In this document: one piece after another, positions 60,922 through 64,000 of the stretch | How the letters are laid out: the number at the start of each line of letters is the position of its first letter | Numbering within the stretch: the stretch's first letter is position 1 | NCBI GenBank assembly: GCA_014138725.1 | Contig: JACJID010000003.1 | Span: 186,001-250,000 of the forward strand | From: Kutzneria viridogrisea | GTDB taxonomy: Bacteria > Actinomycetota > Actinomycetes > Mycobacteriales > Pseudonocardiaceae | Length of the DNA: 64,000 nucleotides | Direction: 5' to 3' | The notes under the pieces: model-generated | The model's database searches: none | Told to the model about the DNA's origin: nothing | Seen by the model: the letters and a program-made list of their open reading frames with translations, nothing else | Translations under genes and position numbers: made by a program

Positions 60922-61469
60922 TTCCCTTGGTAGCAAGGAAAATATCAGCAACCCCGGTGCCTGCCACATGTCCGCGGCACGGCCTGACACGGCCACCGGG
61001 GCATCGGCGCCGTGGCGGGCGATGGTGGGCGGCCTGGTGGCGTGCGGACCGGGGCTCCGTGGCGGCGGAAGTCACGCTGGTCACCCCGTTCCTGATCATG
61101 CTTCTGGTGTTCATCGCCGTCGTGATCCACCGAGGAGTCGACGCCCGGCTGCGCCTCGACGACGCCGCGCACGAGGCCGCCCGCGCGGCCAGCATCCAAC
61201 GCACCTCGCCGACCGCGGTCGCGGCGGCGCGGTCCACCGCGGCCAGCGCCCTGTCCTCAGCCGGGGTGAGCTGCCAGTCGCTGGCCGTGGACACCACCAC
61301 CGGCTGGATGCGGCCGGGCGGCACGGTGTCGGTCACCGTGTCATGCACCGTGAACTTCAGCGACGCCCTGATCCTCGGCGTCCCCGGCCAGAAACAGCTC
61401 TCCGCCACCGCCGTCGAGCCAATCGACACCTGGCGCTCGGTCGCGGTCAACGCCGGGGGCGGATCGTGA
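60918..61469 (+). CDS. Second TadE-like pseudopilin
   Basis: 183 residues from GTG 60918 (GTGA overlap). After a long basic leader comes [20 protein letters not shown] (TadE-type Glu helix) and a soluble domain with [20 protein letters not shown]. Same family as the previous gene, with distinct body. Confidence 0.75.
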   Translation: MIPLVARKISATPVPATCPRHGLTRPPGHRRRGGRWWAAWWRADRGSVAAEVTLVTPFLIMLLVFIAVVIHRGVDARLRLDDAAHEAARAASIQRTSPTAVAAARSTAASALSSAGVSCQSLAVDTTTGWMRPGGTVSVTVSCTVNFSDALILGVPGQKQLSATAVEPIDTWRSVAVNAGGGS

Positions 61470-61954
61470 CCCGCCAGGGTCGCCACGCCCGCACAACCTG
61501 GTGGACACGCCACGAGCAGTGGCGGGCACGGCGACGGTCGTGGTGGCGGGCGGACGAGGGCCGGGTGACCGCGTTCGTCGTGGTGCTCGCCACCGGCATC
61601 CTCGCCCTGGCCGGGCTCACCCTCGACGGCGGCCTCGCGCTGGCCGCGAAGGTCCAGGCCGATGGGCAGGCCCAGGCCGCCGCCCGCGCGGGCGCCCAGG
61701 CCATCGACCTGACCGCCTACCGCGCCACCGGCACTCTCCACCTGGTGCCCGCCCAAGCCGTCGCCGATGCCCAGAGCTACCTGACCGGTGTCGGCGCGTC
61801 GGGCACGGTGACGGTCTCCGGGGACACCGTCGCCGTCACGATCACCGCCACCGAGCACACCCAACTTCTGGGCATGGTCGGCATTTCCAGCCTGACCGTG
61901 CACGGACAGGGAAGCGCCCATCCGCAGCGCGGTGTGGTGAACATCGAGCCATGA
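61466..61954 (+). CDS. TadG-like pilus protein (Tad N-terminal domain)
   Basis: 162 residues from GTG 61466. Basic N-terminus, then [20 protein letters not shown] hydrophobic helix, [27 protein letters not shown] (Tad-G like), and a soluble tail with [20 protein letters not shown]. TadG-like proteins anchor the pilus in the wall. Overlaps the previous stop. Confidence 0.75.
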   Translation: MTRQGRHARTTWWTRHEQWRARRRSWWRADEGRVTAFVVVLATGILALAGLTLDGGLALAAKVQADGQAQAAARAGAQAIDLTAYRATGTLHLVPAQAVADAQSYLTGVGASGTVTVSGDTVAVTITATEHTQLLGMVGISSLTVHGQGSAHPQRGVVNIEP

Positions 61955-62008
61955 CAACCGCACCCGTCGCCCGCGCCCAGTGCAGCACATCACAGGAAGG
62001 ACCGCCCG

Positions 62009-62431
62009 ATGGCTACCGCTGAAGAGATCGAGCGTCGTGTCGAGCAGGCCGACACCGCGCGCAGCGCGAAGCGCTCCGCTGCGGCACAGCAGGTCGGCGC
62101 GCTCGCGCAGCGCCGGGCCGCGATCGCCGAGCAACTGGCCGACATCGAGGACCAACTCGGTGACGTGCTCGCTGCCGCCCAAGAGGTCATGGACATGGAC
62201 GAGCTGGCGCGGTTCACCGACGTGCCGGCCGCCGATCTCACCCGATGGCTCGCGGCCCGCAAACCCGCCCGCGGTAAGCGCAAGCGGCCCGCCGCAGGTG
62301 TGGCCAACGACACGAGCCGAGGACCGTCCACTGCGAAGACAGCGACGGCCCGCCCGACATCCACACCGCCCGCCCCCGCTGGCACCGACGACGCGGACGT
62401 GCCCGTGCGCGTCCCCGCCGAGGTGGCGTGA
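62009..62431 (+). CDS. Small coiled-coil hypothetical protein
   Basis: 140 residues, ATG with AGGAAGGA upstream. The first ~75 residues are a continuous helix (EEIERRVEQADTARSAK, RRAAIAEQLADIEDQLGDVL). The tail is Lys/Arg/Thr/Pro-rich and probably disordered. It resembles unnamed proteins found in actinobacterial Tad/conjugation loci. Function unknown. Confidence 0.6.
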   Translation: MATAEEIERRVEQADTARSAKRSAAAQQVGALAQRRAAIAEQLADIEDQLGDVLAAAQEVMDMDELARFTDVPAADLTRWLAARKPARGKRKRPAAGVANDTSRGPSTAKTATARPTSTPPAPAGTDDADVPVRVPAEVA

Positions 62432-62545
62432 CAACGCCCGACCGCATTGGCCTGGCTGCGTTACTCCAGTCCACGCCGCCACCTGACGCCCTTCGGGTGG
62501 TGGGCATCGGGCATAGACCCTGTACTGCCAAGGAATCGAGCCAGC

Positions 62546-64000
62546 CGTGACCGCAACCTCCCATCGATCCCGCCAGCAACCCGCAAGGCAACCGCGCCCA
62601 GGTCGTCGCGCCTGGCGGGTGGTGGCCGGCGCCGTCGGGTTGGTCGGCAGACTCCTGCGTGGCCTGATCGCCGCCGTCGTGCTGGCCGCGCTCGTCGTCG
62701 GGTTGCCCTGGGTTCTGGTGCACTACGTCGGATGGCCGCTGCCGCACCACGTTCCGACCTGGCCGGAGTTGCAGGTCTTCTTGCTCGCACCGATGAGCGT
62801 CACGTTCCTGCTGGACTTCCTCGCGTGCGCCTGCTGGATCGTGTGGTTCGCCTTCACCCTCGACGTGCTGCGCTGCACCATCGACATCGCGCGCAGCGCC
62901 CGGTGGCCAGACCTGTCCGGCGCCGGTCCGATGCACACGCTCGCGGGCGTGCTGGTCGGCGCGGTCCTGCTGTCCGTGCTGGGCAACCGTCCCGCACCGG
63001 CCCCGAGCGGCCCGCTCTCTGGCGCATTGGGCACCGGCTCGCCGGTCGTCGCGACCGCCCCGGCCCGGCAGAACCCCGCGACGCCAAGCACTGTCACCCT
63101 GCGGCAGGCGGTGCTCACGACCCCGGCCGCCGACAGCACCATCACCGAGGCGAGCACGCCCGCGGTAGAGCATCCGGTATCGGTGATCGTGCGCGCCCCG
63201 GAAAACGGCGTGCACGACTCGTTGTGGCGAATCGCGCAACGCACCCTCGGCGACGGAGACCGCTGGCCAGAAATCTGGCACCTCAACGAGGGCAAGCCGC
63301 AGCCTGGCGGCCGGACGTTCACCCAGCCCAGCCTGATCTACCCCGGACAAGAACTCGACCTCCCCGCCAACGCAGCCCCACCACCCGTAGCGCCGCCGGT
63401 GACCACGCCACCACCAACCGCTCCCACGACCACATCCCCTCCTGCGACCACTGCATCGCCGACCACGACCCCGCCGCCCGCCAGCTCGCCACCGGCAACT
63501 CCGGCGCCGACGGCCCACCACGCGCCGGCCACAGGCACCGGATCGCGACCGTCGACTCGGGAACCAGGCTTCCGCTGGGAGCCGGACCTGTTCGTCGGCC
63601 TCGGACTGGCCGCCGCGATCAGCGCGGCCTTGCTGATCGCGCGGCGCCGCTACCGCGCCCGCTACCAACCCGGCAGCGGCGATCGGGACGACTTCCCGGT
63701 CACGCCGGTGGTCTACCAACTGCGGCTGGCGCACCTGCGCGCCGAGCAGGACGACGAGTTCGACCTCGACGATGACCTCGACGGCGTGCCGTCCCCGCGC
63801 GGGGTCGTTCCTCTGGCGCGAGTGATCGGCGCGACCGAGACCGACTCCGATCACGACCCCGCGCTGACACCTCGGCTGGGGGTCCGCGATGGCCGGGAGA
63901 TCGCGCTGAACCTCGCGGTCGCCCACGGTCTCGGGCTCGTCGGCGCCGGCGCTCCAGCTGCGGCCCGCGCGCTGCTGGTCACCGCGCTGAGCACCACCAA
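62546..64000 (+). CDS. LysM-domain membrane protein, 5' part (3' end outside window)
   Basis: Open from GTG 62546 to the window edge (at least 485 codons) without a stop. N-terminal basic stretch, two hydrophobic segments (LIAAVVLAALVVGLPWVLV, APMSVTFLLDFLACACWIVW), a third near 130, then a LysM-like motif DSLWRIAQRTLGDGDRWPEI with LIYPGQELDLP, a Thr/Pro-rich linker, another membrane segment (VGLGLAAAISAALLIA) and the start of a cytosolic domain. This matches the large LysM/BTAD-type proteins that close many actinobacterial Tad loci. The C-terminal domain cannot be seen here. Confidence 0.72.

Noticed and set aside
60611-62482. Long minus-strand frame opposite the TadE/TadG-like genes
   Set aside because: Shadow; plus-strand frames have pilin motifs and overlapping start/stop junctions.
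62238-63926. 562-codon minus-strand frame at the right end
   Set aside because: Opposite the LysM-type membrane protein, whose plus-strand motifs and hydrophobic segments are convincing.
1-64000. tRNA or rRNA genes, prophage structural genes, BREX brxA/C/Z genes
   Set aside because: Scanned by eye for cloverleaf ends, capsid/terminase/portal features and BREX markers; none seen.

Overview
The window is GC-rich actinobacterial DNA. GTG/TTG starts and 1-8 bp stop/start overlaps are common. A type VII (ESX-like) effector locus, a Tad pilus operon, DUF574 methyltransferases and XRE/ImmA genes occur together, which points to Pseudonocardiales (Saccharothrix/Lentzea/Actinokineospora-like). Genus is inference; there is no rRNA or other marker gene here.

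Layout. (A) 1-2.6 kb: end of an unknown gene, then a STAND-type NB-ARC/TPR protein. (B) 2.6-3.5 kb: gene relics, including a broken short-chain dehydrogenase. (C) 3.57-7.83 kb: an intact Hachiman defence pair, HamA nuclease plus HamB helicase. (D) 7.8-8.6 kb: relics, including a frameshifted integrase-core transposase. (E) 8.57-26.56 kb, minus strand: a tightly coupled five-gene array read as Ser/Thr kinase, SNF2 helicase, very large N6-adenine methyltransferase, 2228-residue DEAD helicase/DUF1998/Vsr-like nuclease fusion, and RelE-like/UvrD helicase. It resembles DISARM (DrmD, DrmMI and DrmA/DrmB functions) but has fusions, a kinase and a UvrD protein instead of classic DrmC. It is the best candidate for an under-described system. 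(F) 26.6-27.3 kb: IS5-type transposase relic and a possible SNF2 N-terminus relic. (G) 27.6-33.3 kb: further probable defence genes: DUF4365 nuclease-like protein with an overlapping unknown partner, a single-chain McrB-N/PD-(D/E)XK enzyme, a second IS5 relic, and a protein with a C-terminal HEPN-like RNase motif. So about 3.5-33 kb is a defence island littered with transposon scars.

(H) 33.3-34.25 kb: two small ORFs and a two-unit type I-E-like CRISPR relic. (I) 34.27-45.2 kb, minus strand: a type VII polymorphic-toxin locus: CxxC protein, DUF574 methyltransferase, unknown protein, Nudix-like protein, unknown protein, EspG-like chaperone, WXG100-like protein, DUF3558 lipoprotein, WXG100/Pro-Gly-rich protein, a strong hairpin, then an Rhs toxin with an ADP-ribosyltransferase-like tip and its presumed immunity protein. 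(J) 45.5-52.8 kb: regulatory genes: a TPR-containing HTH regulator with an SDR; a FAD oxidoreductase, MAB_1171c-type membrane protein, ImmA/IrrE protease and double-HTH XRE set; a diguanylate cyclase overlapping an HxlR-like regulator.

(K) 52.8-64 kb: Tad/Flp pilus locus: prepilin peptidase (divergent), lipoprotein, secreted protein, CpaB-, CpaE-, CpaF-, TadB- and TadC-like proteins, a tiny Flp-like pilin, TadE-like and TadG-like pseudopilins, a coiled-coil protein and the start of a LysM membrane protein cut by the window end.
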